Of a stretch of DNA of 64,000 nucleotides, positions 22,331-33,790 are shown piece by piece. The position numbers were made by a program, and so were the translations under genes. Where the stretch lies: contig OX388319.1 of assembly GCA_947579605.1 (NCBI GenBank), positions 25,247,447-25,311,446 on the forward strand, read 5' to 3'. The notes beneath the pieces are model-generated. The model worked only from the letters and a program-made list of their open reading frames with translations, was not told the DNA's origin and did no database searches. Within the stretch, counting starts at the first letter, position 1; each line of letters starts with the position of its first letter. This stretch comes from Athripsodes cinereus (lineage: Eukaryota > Arthropoda > Insecta > Trichoptera > Leptoceridae).

Positions 22331-22557
22331 GATAAAATGAAAGATTCTAGACAATATCCATACCAAAACTAGTACTCTAAATATAAATATGTTCAATTGT
22401 TCATTATTAAAACATAATTCCATAAACAATTGAATCCCAATATTTTCTCAATTATTTTTTTTAACACTATTAGAACTAGAAGTATCTATTATGATAGATT
22501 TTTATTCCCACCTACTTAAATTTCTCTTTTTGTACATTATACTTAGACATTTTTTTT

Positions 22558-22730
22558 AAATATATATCTGGGTTTTGTTATAAACCCAAATACAACCTTA
22601 TACACCTTTCACAGTAAGCTACTAAAAGCTTCTGTCGTGAAAGGTGAGTTTGCCGGCACCTGGTATCGAACCACGGAGCCCGTGTTCACGAGGCCGAGAC
22701 TCTACCTCCAGGCTACCGGCGAACTCAACA
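22558..22730 (-). mobile_element. tRNA-headed SINE family T
   Basis: Mirror of the 9122-9295 copy: ATCTGGGTTTTGTTATAAAC at the tail side, GGTATCGAACCACGG as the B box, and TCTACCTCCAGGCTACCGGC at the head. Confidence 0.75.
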
Positions 22731-22734
22731 TACT

Positions 22735-22915
22735 ATACTATGTGAGGCAGCCAGCAGACCAGCTGCACGTAATATACATGCAAACTGTTCTCTCCGTGGT
22801 GACAAAAAATAATACATTCAATTTTAGAAGTATTTTTTTTACAGAACACTCAAAAATTTACGGAAAAGAGTGGGAGACCAATTTTTTGCCGGGTTTTCCA
22901 CGGTACAAACATAGT
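22735..22915 (-). mobile_element. SINE family S
   Basis: TGAGGCAGCCAGCAGACCAG to GGGTTTTCCACGGTAC. It abuts a tRNA-headed SINE on its left and a long palindrome on its right. Confidence 0.7.
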
Positions 22916-22927
22916 TTCACAAACAAA

Positions 22928-23886
22928 ATTACATTTCTTCTACCACGGCAAAACATAAAATACAGAAAGAGAATTCATCAGCATATAATATACCAACTAC
23001 TTATCAAAGCAATATAAATTATGTATTATTTATAACTGTACACCAGTGGCGTATATAGAGTTTTCATACTGGGTAAAGCTCACTCTCAAAAAAATGGTCA
23101 ATTTCTACTATAGGTTATCCAATAGCATCCAGTTATGAAATATACATTGATGATCATAGTTGTATTTATTTTAATTATCTTTCACTGTACACTGTTACAA
23201 GATATCATGGGGCATCCAGATATGGGATAGGGGAGGGGTAAAAATTATATTTATATTATGAGAGCACGACGTGTGACTGTGGAGAGGAGCAAGACAACTC
23301 CTGACACGCCCAATGGCTCCCAGACAGTGTCACTGGGAGGAATTCGTGGGGCGAACCCACTTGGGGGGAGCTGCAAGAGAGGTCGTTGCTTTCTGGGAGG
23401 GAATGGGAGTGTAGATGTGGATTTGGTGTTTTTATTGTTTGTCGTTGCTGACCGACACGAAAAGAAAAAGATATGATTTATTCCTCTACATAGTTGAATT
23501 TCATGTCATAATTAATTAAGCATTTAAATAATATTGCAATCACTGGACAAAATGCACCCCCTCGCCCCCATATGGCTTCTGTGATATCTTGCTGCGGTAT
23601 ACAGTGAAAGATGATAATAATAAATACAACTATGATCATCAATATATATTTTCGTAATGGGTATTACTGGATAACGTATAGTAGAAATTGACCAAAAAAA
23701 ATTGTGAAAAGTATTTTTTTTAATAATTCTATTTTGAGAGTGGGCTTTACCCAGTATGAAAGCTATATATACGCCACTGGTGTACAGGTAAAATACATAA
23801 TTTATATTGCATAATATAAGTAGTTGGTATGCAGATGAATTCACTTTCTGTATTTTATGTTTTGCGGTAGTAGTAAAATTGTAATA
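22928..23886. mobile_element. Long inverted repeat with GC-rich core
   Basis: Arms of about 310 bases: CGGCAAAACATAAAATACAG on the left pairs with CTGTATTTTATGTTTTGCGG on the right. Nested CAGTGGCG ends at 23044 and 23779 look hAT-like, but CTGTACAC and GTGTACAG outside them are inverted, not direct, so they are not a target duplication. The core 23255-23475 is unusually GC-rich with a 72-codon open frame of no known match to me. Confidence 0.75.
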
Positions 23887-24269
23887 ATATACATAGGTAT
23901 ATATGGCATGTCCTTCACTATTTGCATGAGTTCAAGGTTGTGCTGTGACTGGATCGTTTCAGTGAAATATAATTTAGATATTATGCATGAGTAGGTACTA
24001 CATAACATTGATTATTTCAAGCAGATACTATCAGAGAAAAAAGACATATAAATGTGTCGCTCAGTTTCAAAATCCGCTATAACACATTTTTGTGATTTGG
24101 AGAAATTCGATGAAAACTACTAATGCAAGTAACTTTTTAAATGTTTTGTGATTAACATTGTGGAATTCCATATTTATTATTAATTTATGCAAAATAAAAG
24201 AAACACTGTGTTTTCCACTCAAATAACTGTATTAAGTTATAACGTTCAATATTGTTACTATTGTTACTT

Positions 24270-24463
24270 AGCCTTAGTCAAAACACATTTTAGCGTTATG
24301 TAGTCGTTCGACTATCGACTTTGCGAGAAACTATCAATTTTCGTAGCTAAAATACACAAGTCATTATGTATTTTAGCTACGAAGTTGATACTTTCTCGCA
24401 AAGTCGTCTATTATAATGTAGTCGAACGACCACATGACGCCAAAATGTGTTTTGACTTAGGCT
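24270..24463. mobile_element. Palindromic MITE, distinct family
   Basis: Left AGCCTTAGTCAAAACACATT and right AATGTGTTTTGACTTAGGCT; the inner arms pair through GACTTTGCGAGAAA and ATTTTAGCTACGAA. Confidence 0.82.
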
Positions 24464-24947
24464 GCTGCTCAATTTTGAAGGTAAAATATAAATTATAAAA
24501 AATGTATACCTAATCGTGTTTATTGTATGTGTATTTTAATGTGTCTCAATACAAATATTTGAATTGTCTCAGTAAAAATATTTGAATTTGAATATGAATG
24601 TGGAGGGAAAAAGTGACTCAATTGGTATAAAGACACAGTGGTGGAGCTGGATTGCTGCCCCACGGGAATTTAAGATTCTTAGTTGCAAATAGCATAATTA
24701 CTTCGTAGGTATATTAAGATGCACGAAATTTTGATTTATATTGGTATTTGTTCCCTGACCGTATCGTATTTGTATTTATGCCGTAAAACCGATATAACCA
24801 CAATACGCTGTACAGCCTCCCTCCAAAATCAAATTAATATATTAAATAATATAAATGTAACATCTCCTTTTGAGTTCCGGAATACAATTTAATTCTTGTT
24901 TATTTTTAGACGTACGATTTTAATAACACATGTTTATTATACCTATC

Positions 24948-25600
24948 CCGTGAAGTCGCCGATAAAGAATAGGTCTCCCGCCATTTTCTGACAATTTTTG
25001 AGTGTCCTGTATAAGGCAGGTATTCGTAAGACATTACGTTTAAGATAATGGGTCACTTGCAGATTTTTTTTATTACGTAAAATTGTAAATTAGTATGAAA
25101 GAAACACAACCACAATTTATTTTAATTTTTCTTGCACTATTATCTTAGATATTAGCTTTTAAAAATTGGATTTTGTCGGAATGATCAAAAACGATATGGC
25201 GGCGCTGTGACGTCACGGAGTCCCATGTGTGTATGAGATTATAATCTGTGGTTGCGAAAGTTACTATGATTCACGGGACTCCGTGACGTCATCAGCTGTT
25301 TAGAGTGTTTTGCCAAACGTCAAAAATTTGGGGTTTTATTTTTGGAATTTCTTCATAATTTAGATATTTAAAAAATTTTATCTGACATATTCGTGTTTTC
25401 CGACCTCAAATTTACTAAATTCGATCATTTTTATTAAAATCCCCCACGACTGCAAGTGGCCCATTAACATCTTCAGTTCAGCGATGAGCTATGCCACCCA
25501 CAATTGAACTTTTATTGGCACGAAGAAGACAACTTGCATATTTGTTACGTGGAGTTGGTCTATTGGCTACCCCACGTATAGGAAATGTCGTGATGGTATG
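24948..25600 (+). mobile_element. SINE family S split by a TIR element
   Basis: Head half 24948-25047 (CGTGAAGTCGCCGATAAAGA) and tail half 25465-25600 (TTCAGCGATGAGCTATGCCA to GTCGTGATGGTATGAATG) are separated by the element 25048-25464. Removing that element and one TA rejoins the SINE. The tail here is (GAAT)n. Confidence 0.75.
25048..25464. mobile_element. TA-flanked TIR element with TGACGTCA palindromes
   Basis: Ends ATGGGTCACTTGCAG and CTGCAAGTGGCCCAT with TA on both sides (25046-25047, 25465-25466). An inner inverted pair GACGTCACGGAGTCCC / GGGACTCCGTGACGTC contains TGACGTCA at 25208-25215 and 25284-25291. Confidence 0.8.
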
Positions 25601-25759
25601 AATGAATGAATGTTTATTACATATATACGTAGGCAGTTAACAAACTGCACTTAATGAAGATGGAAGTTTTACTTCCTGTTTCAATGAAAATTAAGATATT
25701 TTTCACCGAATTGAAACGTGAGATTTTACGAATACCTTTTACCACCTAAGGGTGCAAAC

Positions 25760-26121
25760 TAGGGATGTTACGGATGTCGAATTTTACACATCCGTGGATG
25801 TGAATGCGGATGCGGATTTTTGTATGCCCACAGATGCGGATGTTTAAGATGTTAAAGATAAAAAAGTATATGAATTAAGAATTAAAATAATGTAATTAAA
25901 ATAACTCAGTAATTATTTACATTTTAACTAATTACAATTAGTAAATGAAATTTAAAATAGGAGCATTATACGTAATAAAAAGTAATATTGCCACAACTTT
26001 TCTTACATCCGCATCCGCATGATCATCCGCATTGATTATTACGGATGCGGATGTAGATATCTAAATACATGCGGAAGCTCCGCATTTACGGATGCGGATG
26101 CGAATATTCGCGACATTCCTG
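25760..26121. mobile_element. hAT element with perfect 8-bp duplication
   Basis: GTGCAAAC at 25752-25759 and 26122-26129. Ends TAGGGATGTTACGGATGT and GCGAATATTCGCGACATTCCTG minus its first bases; the sub-terminal regions are arrays of GCGGAT. Confidence 0.85.
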
Positions 26122-26208
26122 GTGCAAACACAAAGCCAAATTAAGAGACGAATCTTGTATTGTGGATATTAACGAAACGATAAGTGACTATAATGCAATA
26201 CACTAAAC

Positions 26209-26638
26209 CAGTGGCTCTTAACCTTTTTGGGGGTACCGAACCCCTCCTAATATTGAAAAATAAAATTAGATTTTTTACAAATTCAAAACATGGTATATAT
26301 TTATATATAGGTGTACAAAATGAAAAAAAAATAAAAAACAAAGATCAAAACAATAAATTTTAATGGTTAAATCAAAACATGAAACATATTAATTAATATT
26401 TACTTCAAATCAGTGTGACTTCTGCTGTTGCCTTTCAGAAACCAATTCAGAAATTCGCGGTTTTACCTTGGCAAGTGCCACTCTCATGTCATTTTCACAA
26501 CAAAGTCTACTCCTCTTCTTCGTTTTTATATCCAACATCTTCGAAAAGGATTGCTGATTGAAAATGATTTTCACCGAACCCCCAAGACTGACTCACCGAA
26601 CACCTGGGGTTCGATCGAACCCAGGTTAAGAACCACTG
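26209..26638. mobile_element. hAT element (CAGTGGCTCTTAACC type)
   Basis: Ends CAGTGGCTCTTAACCTTTTT and CCCAGGTTAAGAACCACTG. Flanks CACTAAAC and TACTAAAC agree at seven of eight. CAGTGGTTCTTAACC-type ends are widespread among animal hAT elements. Confidence 0.85.
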
Positions 26639-26789
26639 TACTAAACACATATAACTTGAAACACTTATGATATAATTTTCCTACGAAAATATGCTGAAAA
26701 CCAATAAGCATTCCAAAAGCATAAACGATAAATCAAATGATATTTGATATGACGCAAAAGGTGAAAGTTTTGCGATTACCCAGGACAAA

Positions 26790-26900
26790 TTGTTAAAGAT
26801 CATTTCCTTGTGCTATTCTAGCCGTATTCGAACTCGGGAACTCGTAACTCACAGGCAAGAGCATTATCATTTGGCCACACCAGCAATCGATGCATGTAGA
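26790..26900 (-). mobile_element. tRNA-like SINE head, separate family
   Basis: On the minus strand GGTGTGGCCAAATGATAATG resembles an A box region and CGAGTTCGAATACGG a B box, about 35 bases apart. No similarity to family T beyond the boxes. Confidence 0.45.
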
Positions 26901-27457
26901 ACTATTTTCAGTGTAATAAGATAATTCTCTCCAGGGGAGTATCTTTGGCATACATGCAAATTTTAGACCCTCGCCCACGTCAATGTTTCACAGATTTTTA
27001 AAATTACTTCTAGAAAATTTGCTGCCCTTAAAGGGTCAAGGGCCAAGAAATCATATAAGGGCAAAAGACAAAGTGTAAGCTTAAAAAGAACAAAATCTCT
27101 TGGTTATAATACGACAATATTGTTTATCATCATTGTGAACTTCCTGGCATGCATGATAAACCTGAGTCCCGATGCTTCCGAATCAAAACAGGCTGGTTTA
27201 GTGTACTCTTTATTCCAGATAATATCGCTTATCTTATGCAAACTATATTATCTTATGTATTTATATAATATGAGTAAAGATGGATAAAGGTAAATAAATA
27301 CATAACTGTACATCCTCAGACATAATCCTGTCTTTTACTACTCCCGCAGGATCTAATGGTCGATGAACCCATCAGGCTAACAAACACCGAGGGACAATGT
27401 TTAAAATTAAATTAAATTTGATTTTACAACATAAGTAAATCTATATGAATACATATA

Positions 27458-28265
27458 CAATGGAACCTCTCATAACGAGCACCTCTCATAACGAGTAATT
27501 CGCATAACGAGCAAAAGAAAATGTGAAAAATTGCTCCCATAACGAGCGATATTTCGCATAACGAGTAACATAGAAAGGGTAGGTAAGTCCCTTTTTCACG
27601 ACATTCACTTGTGACCTTGTGAGCCAGGACTTCCGCGCCAATACATCAGTCTGTGTTTAACATTAACACTCGCTCCGTTAGTGCCTTGGTTTCGCATGTG
27701 ATCACCCATTCTTACAAAATTTGTATTGATATTATTAGTAATTTTTTTATGTACAAAGTATTATAATCCGTTCAAAACTGTCCCCGAAGAAAAAAACACA
27801 AGATGACAGCCAGAAGAAAATAAAAATAACTGTTGAAATGAAACGTGAAATCATTGAAAAGCGAGAACAAGGTGTGAGCGTGGCATATCTAGCACGCACA
27901 TACTTGGATGCTTCAAAGGGAGTGTCAAGAATATCTACGAAACGGTTACGTTTACGGTTAGTTTTCTAGTTAAAAATGGTTAATTTATTTGTCATAAATT
28001 CATATGTTTATTTAGGTAGGTACGTTTGTTTTCCTAATCTAAATTGTATTACAAGTTGTTACACTCTTTTATAAGTAATTTTATTTGAATAAACGTTAAT
28101 AAAAAAAAATCATCAAGTACTCCAAGAATACTTATTTTTTCGACATGGAACGTATTATTGTATTTTACATTGTTTTCTATAGAAAAAAATGTTTCGCATA
28201 ACGAGTGTTTCGTATAACGAGTAAGAGTCTGGAACGAATTAAACTCGTTATGAGAGGTTCCACTG
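27458..28265 (+). mobile_element. Tigger/pogo-like transposon, internally deleted
   Basis: Ends CAATGGAACCTCTCATAACG and CGTTATGAGAGGTTCCACTG form terminal inverted repeats with TA on both sides (27456-27457, 28266-28267). Extra CATAACGAG repeats lie inside each end. An N-terminal transposase remnant survives at 27781-27969. This length is far below an autonomous pogo element, so most of the transposase is deleted. Confidence 0.9.
27781..27969 (+). pseudogene. Tigger transposase N-terminal helix-turn-helix remnant
   Basis: Frame from 27781 reads SPKKKTQDDSQKKIKITVEM, then KREIIEKREQGVSVAYLART and YLDASKGVSRISTKRL before a stop at 27967-27969. KxxIT.EMK.EII...E.G.SVA.LAR.Y...S.VS.I is the Psq/CENP-B-type DNA-binding domain of pogo/Tigger transposases, which binds the terminal repeats. 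There is no start codon in frame and no DDE domain, so it cannot make an active enzyme. In an active relative, host-domesticated versions of this domain also occur, but nothing here suggests domestication. Confidence 0.82.
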
Positions 28266-28420
28266 TATGTTATTTTTTTGAAGTTATTTCTTTAATAACT
28301 GAGTTGTTAAAAATCAAAAGTACACAAATCCAAAATAATGCTTTTTTTGACTAAGTATATAGAAATATTCTTTTTGTATTCGACTTATATGTAATTTTGT
28401 CACAGATGAATAAGATAATC

Positions 28421-28783
28421 TTCTTCTTGTTCCTCTTGTAGTAGATCATTGATCTGTTGCTTCGGAAGTCGTTCCCTCTTGTGACACTGAGGACCAGCTG
28501 GTAGGATAGCTATCCTTCCATCTTTTTGGTAGTCTTCTTCGTGAACGTAAGCCAGTTAGTGTCTTCTTTGCAACAATGTGGACGATCCCGTTTTCAGCCA
28601 TCCTGTCCACATGGTCTCTCCAGAATCGTCTCCTCTTCCTACTTCATCTGACTATGTCCTCCGTGTCGCATATCCTTCTGATCTCAGTGTTTTTAATCCT
28701 ATCTCTGAGAGTTTTACCCGCGATAACTCGTAAGGTTTTCATCTCAGATGTTCTGAGTAGGCTTCTGGTTCTTGCTATATCTA
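28421..28783 (-). mobile_element. LINE family D 3' end, pseudogene
   Basis: Minus strand reads LLRTSEMKTLRVIAGKTLRD, RRICDTEDIVR, a stop in place of the usual Trp (TGG to TGA), then RFWRDHVDRMAENGIV and PKRWKDSYPTSW before the natural stop at 28446. TxEMKTLR...G.TL.DR...EIR.IC...VRW...W.DHV.RM is a well-known C-terminal block of insect RTE/BovB-like LINEs. A GAA-repeat tail follows. Only one nonsense change is visible, so decay is modest. Confidence 0.82.
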
Positions 28784-28900
28784 TGTAAAATAATATTGGT
28801 TCTCATTATTCATCACCTGTATGATGATAATTGTATGCAGTTTATTGATCTAGATTTATTCTACCATCAATGTATCATCTAATCATCTTACATGTCATCA

Positions 28901-28919
28901 CAGAGAGAGAGAGAGAGAG
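28901..28919. repeat. (GA)n microsatellite
   Basis: CAGAGAGAGAGAGAGAGAGT. Confidence 0.9.
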
Positions 28920-29405
28920 TCATTGCACACAGTTCGAATATACATACCAGCTATACTTACTTTAATAATATAGTTTCCTACCTATACCTTTGTACCAACA
29001 GCTGATGTCAATGATTTCAAATTACCCAGGCGTGTGAGTATACCTACCCAAACGCAGTGTCACTCCAATATACATACTGATACAAATTAAAAAACTGTAC
29101 AGGTATATGGTCTCTTTATTACTAACTAGAGTAGTTTGCTAGGCTTCCCTCAGGGAGTTATCATCAAATAGTGAAATTAACACGTCTTGTTAATGGCATA
29201 AGTTGCCACTGCACATCGTCCTAGTTTTTAAAATTTTATATTATTTTGTTAACAATTATGTAATGATGATGTGCAAAAAGAATAAATAAATAAGTAAATA
29301 AGTACTTTCTTGAAAAATTAAAAAAATTGGAGGAAATTATTAAACAAACTGGCAACACAGAGAATTATATAGAACAATATGTAATTTAATTCCTATACAA
29401 ATCTG

Positions 29406-29511
29406 CAGGGTCGCTCTTGACACACTCTATGTGTATGCCTTATTTTTTGTAGGAATAATAACAAGACAAGATGAAGATCGTATTAAGATTGTGTCAAGAG
29501 TAACTCTACTG
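29406..29511 (+). mobile_element. Palindromic MITE family P, core deleted
   Basis: Both termini (CAGGGTCGCTCTTGACACAC, GTGTCAAGAGTAACTCTACTG) remain; only about 100 bases are left. Confidence 0.6.
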
Positions 29512-29704
29512 ATATATTTTCGTCAATGTATAAGAAATTTATAGTTTTTAGTTTAAAACTAGTCCAAGTAGAGATAAGACCTCGTACCTATAGAAACTAT
29601 TAATTTTTTCTATCTTATCTAAAAGGTATTGAGGACATATACACACGTATACGAACAGACATGCCTACTTATTTGCTTAGAAAGGCTCAAAAGCTACGAA
29701 TATA

Positions 29705-29748
29705 AGTATAGTTTTAGGAGAATATTGGATGTTAGGTGGCATTAAGGT
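29705..29748 (+). mobile_element. Tiny LINE family A fragment
   Basis: TTTTAGGAGAATATTGGATG then TTAGGTGGCATTAA matches the CLRRILDVRW codons of family A only; nothing on either side continues the match. Confidence 0.4.
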
Positions 29749-30147
29749 CCTTAATGGCTTGTAACACTCGTATTTTAATATCACAAAATTCGTCATCTTA
29801 TTATTGGATAATTATACACAATACCACAAGATTGCGAGGGTATTAAGTTTACGAAGCTTTAAAGGTCATTGTCTCAGTCATCCTTGTATTACAATGAAAG
29901 CTCATTGGGTTTTTCCATTTTGTATTATTTCATGTAAATTAAGATCGGTGTTTCAATTATTATTCAGTATACCCACATAGCTGATATGATATTTTTTTTT
30001 ATTAAAAATAATTTAAATATACGTGTTTTTTTTTTTATTTTTTGGTAAATTGAATGTCATCCAAATTAACATACACATGTAGACAATACTATCAAAGATA
30101 ATGCATATTTTTATTTCAATTATTTAACATGTCGAAAGCTAACACAG

Positions 30148-30208
30148 CAGGGTTACTCATGACACAATCTTAATCTTGTCTTGATCTACGGTGTGCGAAG
30201 TGACTCGC
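30148..30208 (+). mobile_element. Palindromic MITE family P, one arm
   Basis: CAGGGTTACTCATGACACAA to GTGCGAAGTGACTCGCGG. Confidence 0.6.
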
Positions 30209-30614
30209 GGTAGATGAGGATAATCATTTTCAATATTTATATGAGAACTTGAACAGCTTGATTACATGAAGTTTGACTGCTGACCTCCCTACTTATGGAA
30301 TTAACTATGATATTATAGTAATTAAACAATGATATCACAGATCAAGTAGGTAACTGACAATCTATCTTACTTTATCTATGACTCTATTATCGAGTTGACG
30401 TATTTTGTAAAACAACATATAAATTTACGTAAAAAAATATAAATGGTTTAAGTTTTATTTCTACTTACCAGTCGATTAAGCCTAATCACTTATTAATAAA
30501 AAAAAGTTGTGAAACTTAAACCATTTGTATTTTTTACGTAAAATAAAGTACTCTTTAAGTGGATCACATAATGTATGATTGACATTGTAAATAACAAAAA
30601 CTCACATGATTATT

Positions 30615-30812
30615 TGACCAAAAGGAGCGCTGTTCTTTCGTCCACAAGGCCTCTCACGGCCTCGAACGTCCCATTTTTGCTGGTTCAAATAACAATGACA
30701 TCAGAACGCAAAAAATGTCATGAAAGAGGTGATTCTGGAGGAAGAGGAAGGCTGGAGGAGGAGGCTGGATTTTGACCTGTTTGTGCAGGAGGAGCGTTGA
30801 AGGATAAATGTT
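30615..30812 (+). mobile_element. LINE family A 3' fragment
   Basis: AAAAGGAGCGCTGTTCTTTC through GAGGAGCGTTGAAGG parallels the last 190 bases of the 45951-46357 copy, with several small deletions. Confidence 0.7.
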
Positions 30813-31034
30813 AATGATAATTTAAATGTTAAAACTGAAAACGTTTTAATTTTTTAAATAAAATTGTTCTAGTGGTATATACAGTGTTTTTAGTTAATAA
30901 TAATTCCACATGGATTACCACATAGTTACAATTGAAAATATCGAATATTTAATGATAATTTTCAGTTCAAAGCTTACTGTTTTACATGTGTATTTTTTAC
31001 ATTTATAATATTAAAACTACGTTAGCTTCTCTCA

Positions 31035-31262
31035 GCTGTGGAACACCCTGCAAAGAATTGGTATTCCAATCTTTCCCCTTAGTTTTCGAGTGTCCAGTAA
31101 AGACATTACATCTTAATCTCAGCCATGAGGTTTGCCACCCATCTAGAATGTCTTAATTTTTGTTGACACGAATAGGATAACTAGCATGTTTATTACATGC
31201 AGATGGTCTGCTGGTTACCCCGTTTGTGGAATATGCCATGATGGTATAGTATAGTATAGCTT
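31035..31262 (+). mobile_element. SINE family S, near full-length
   Basis: GTGGAACACCCTGCAAAGAA to GATGGTATAGTATAGTATAG; lacks the GGTGTTCGAA segment. Confidence 0.75.
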
Positions 31263-31416
31263 CTCTCGGCTTGAGGGAAATTGAAGAAGTGTATCATAAG
31301 ATTTCACACCTTGGGATCTTGGCTGGCAAGCACTCTCGTGTGGACACTTTTGTTAGTGTAGAAATCGAGGTTTCCAGACTTATCTATAGATCAGATTAGA
31401 TCTATGGATAGACCTG

Positions 31417-31625
31417 CAGGGTTACTCTTGACAAAACAAAACACGATCTTAATCTAGTCTTGATCTTGATCATACGACGCACGAAGGGACTATGGTCAAA
31501 AACACCGCGCTACCGCTAACGCGTGTCGGTTTGCGTGTATTTTTGGCCATAGTCACTTCGTGCGTCGTATGATCAAGATCAAGACTAGATTAAGATCGTG
31601 TTTAGTTTTTTCAAGAGTAGCCCTG
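31417..31625 (+). mobile_element. Palindromic MITE family P, intact
   Basis: Nearly identical to 21274-21484, including the CTACCGCTAACGCG core; flanks CTG and CAG. Confidence 0.9.
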
Positions 31626-32187
31626 CAGATTTATAGATGGGTCTCCTTCAATGTAAAAAAAGTTAATGTGTTTTTCATCTTTATGAAATTGTCTGCAATA
31701 ATACAATCAGTATGTATTATAAATGAAGGAAACTTTTTTATAATTAATGATGCAACATTTCTTATGAATAATTCATGAGCTTTATTATTACAAAACTTTC
31801 GTAGCGGAGGTCAGAAATATTTGAAAATATATTGTCTTAGGTACATACATTACATATACAATATGTTAAGCTATAATATAGAAAATATTCGTAGATTATG
31901 CACAGCACGTGCAAGTATCGATTAAAATATAATAATGTAGCTGGTTACCTCACTTGTGGAAGATGCCATAAAGGTTAAAACATACGCTTTATACAGTAGA
32001 TTTTATTTTTTCATTTATACCACTTTACTTCTCGTATTCCTAATTTAACATAGAGTTAATAAATATCTTACATAGATGTTAATATAGTTGCATAAATTCA
32101 GGTGTATTTTATGTTTACCGGCCTAAACGTGTATCTTTTACAATTTACAGTACACCAAACATAGATAATCATTATGGCATTTTTCAT

Positions 32188-32392
32188 TAGTGAGGTAGCC
32201 AGCGGACTAACTGCATGTAATAAACATGCCGATTATCCTCTCCGAGTAAATAAAAAACAAGATATTCAAGATGGGTGGCATGTCAAATGTCTTAAACGTG
32301 ATTTTTTTACAAATTTGACCTTTTACAGTGCACTCGAAACTTACACAAAAGAGTGGGAGACCAATTCTTTGCCAGAGGATCAACGAAATTAA
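32188..32392 (-). mobile_element. SINE family S
   Basis: TGAGGTAGCCAGCGGACTAA to CTTTGCCAGAGGATCAACG. A separate tail-only scrap lies at 31938-31980 on the plus strand. Confidence 0.7.
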
Positions 32393-32689
32393 ATTGAAAA
32401 TTCAGAAATGCATAATAACATGACATGTATAGACAATTCACAAAGATCCAGGTATTCCCAAACTATGTAGGTACAATACAATTTAATGCAAATAAGTATA
32501 TTTAGGTACTTCTAAAATCTCTGGGCTTTAGCACACCTCCGCCGCGAAATAGCGAAAGCGAAACCGCTGAGCGGAGTCGTAGTAGCGAAACCGCTTTTAG
32601 CTAGTACATTTGCGAAATCGTGATACCGAATAAACACTATTACGTACGCACGATATTGGCCGAATAATAAATATTGAACTATAATCTAT

Positions 32690-33310
32690 CTATACCAGCA
32701 CGGCTTTCCCACAAGTTTATTATATGCAGTTGGTCTACTGACTATCCCACTTTATCTATCTATACCATCACGGCTTTCCCACAAGTTTATTACATGCAGT
32801 TGGTCAACTGACTATCCCACTTTATCTATCTATACCATCACGGCTTTCCCACAAGTTTATTACATGCAGTTGGTCTACTGACTATCCCACTTTATCTATC
32901 TATACCATCACGACATCTCCCACAAGCATATTACATGCAGTTGGTCTACTGACTATCCCACTTTATCTATCTATACCATCACGGGTTTCCCACAAGTTTA
33001 TTACAGACAGTTGGTCTACTGACTACCCCACTATCTATCTATACCATCACGACATCTCCCACAAGCATATTACATGCAGTTGGTCAACTGACTATCCCAC
33101 TTTATCTATCTATACCATCACGGCTTTCCCACAAGTTTATTACATGCAGTTGGTCTACTGACTATCCCACTTTATTTATCTATACCATCACGACATCTCC
33201 CACAAGCATATTACATGCAGTTGGTCTACTGACTATCCCACTTTATCTATCTATACCATCACGGCTTTCCCACAAGTTTATTACATGCAGTTGGTCAACT
33301 GACTATCCCA
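32690..33310 (-). repeat. 70-bp satellite, nine units, SINE tail in minus orientation
   Basis: The unit contains ATCTATCTATACCATCACGG, CCCACAAGTTTATTACATGC and AGTTGGTCTACTGACTATCC, i.e. the last 70 bases of SINE family S (tail, CCCACTTGTGGG-like segment, TTACATGCAG). Units alternate between a CGGCTTTCCC type and a CGACATCTCC type, which implies multi-unit duplication. Confidence 0.92.
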
Positions 33311-33330
33311 GTTTATTACATGTAATAAAC
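33311..33330. repeat. Perfect 20-bp palindrome at the array turning point
   Basis: GTTTATTACATGTAATAAAC is its own reverse complement, and the array changes orientation exactly here. Confidence 0.95.
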
Positions 33331-33790
33331 TTGTGGGAAAGCCGTGATGGTATAGATAGATAAAGTGGGATAGTCAGTTGACCAACTGCATGTAATAAAC
33401 TTGTGGGAAAGCCGTGATGGTATAGATAGATAAAGTGGGATAGTCAGTAGACCAACTGCATGTAATAAACTTGTGGGAAAGCCGTGATGGTATAGATAGA
33501 TAAAGTGGGATAGTCAGTAGACCAACTGTATGTAATAAACTTGTGGGAAAGCCGTGATGGTATAGATAGATAAAGTGGGGTAGTCAGTAGACCAACTGCA
33601 TGTAATAAATTTGTGGGAAAGCCGTGATGGTATAGATAGATAAAGTGGGGTAGTCAGTAGACCAACTGCATGTAATAAATTTGTGGGAAAGCCGTGATGG
33701 TATAGATAGATAAAGTGGGATAGTCAGTAGACCAACTGCATATAATAAACTTGTGAGAGATGCCGTGATGGTATAGATAGTGTAGTAATC
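33321..33790 (+). repeat. 70-bp satellite, seven units in inverted orientation
   Basis: GGAAAGCCGTGATGGTATAG recurs at 70-base steps from about 33335 to 33690; the last unit is of the GAGAGATGCCGTGATGG type. A decayed SINE S body continues to about 33890. Confidence 0.92.

Noticed and set aside
22637..23017. 126-codon plus-strand frame
   Set aside because: It runs antisense through a tRNA-headed SINE, a SINE S and a palindrome arm.
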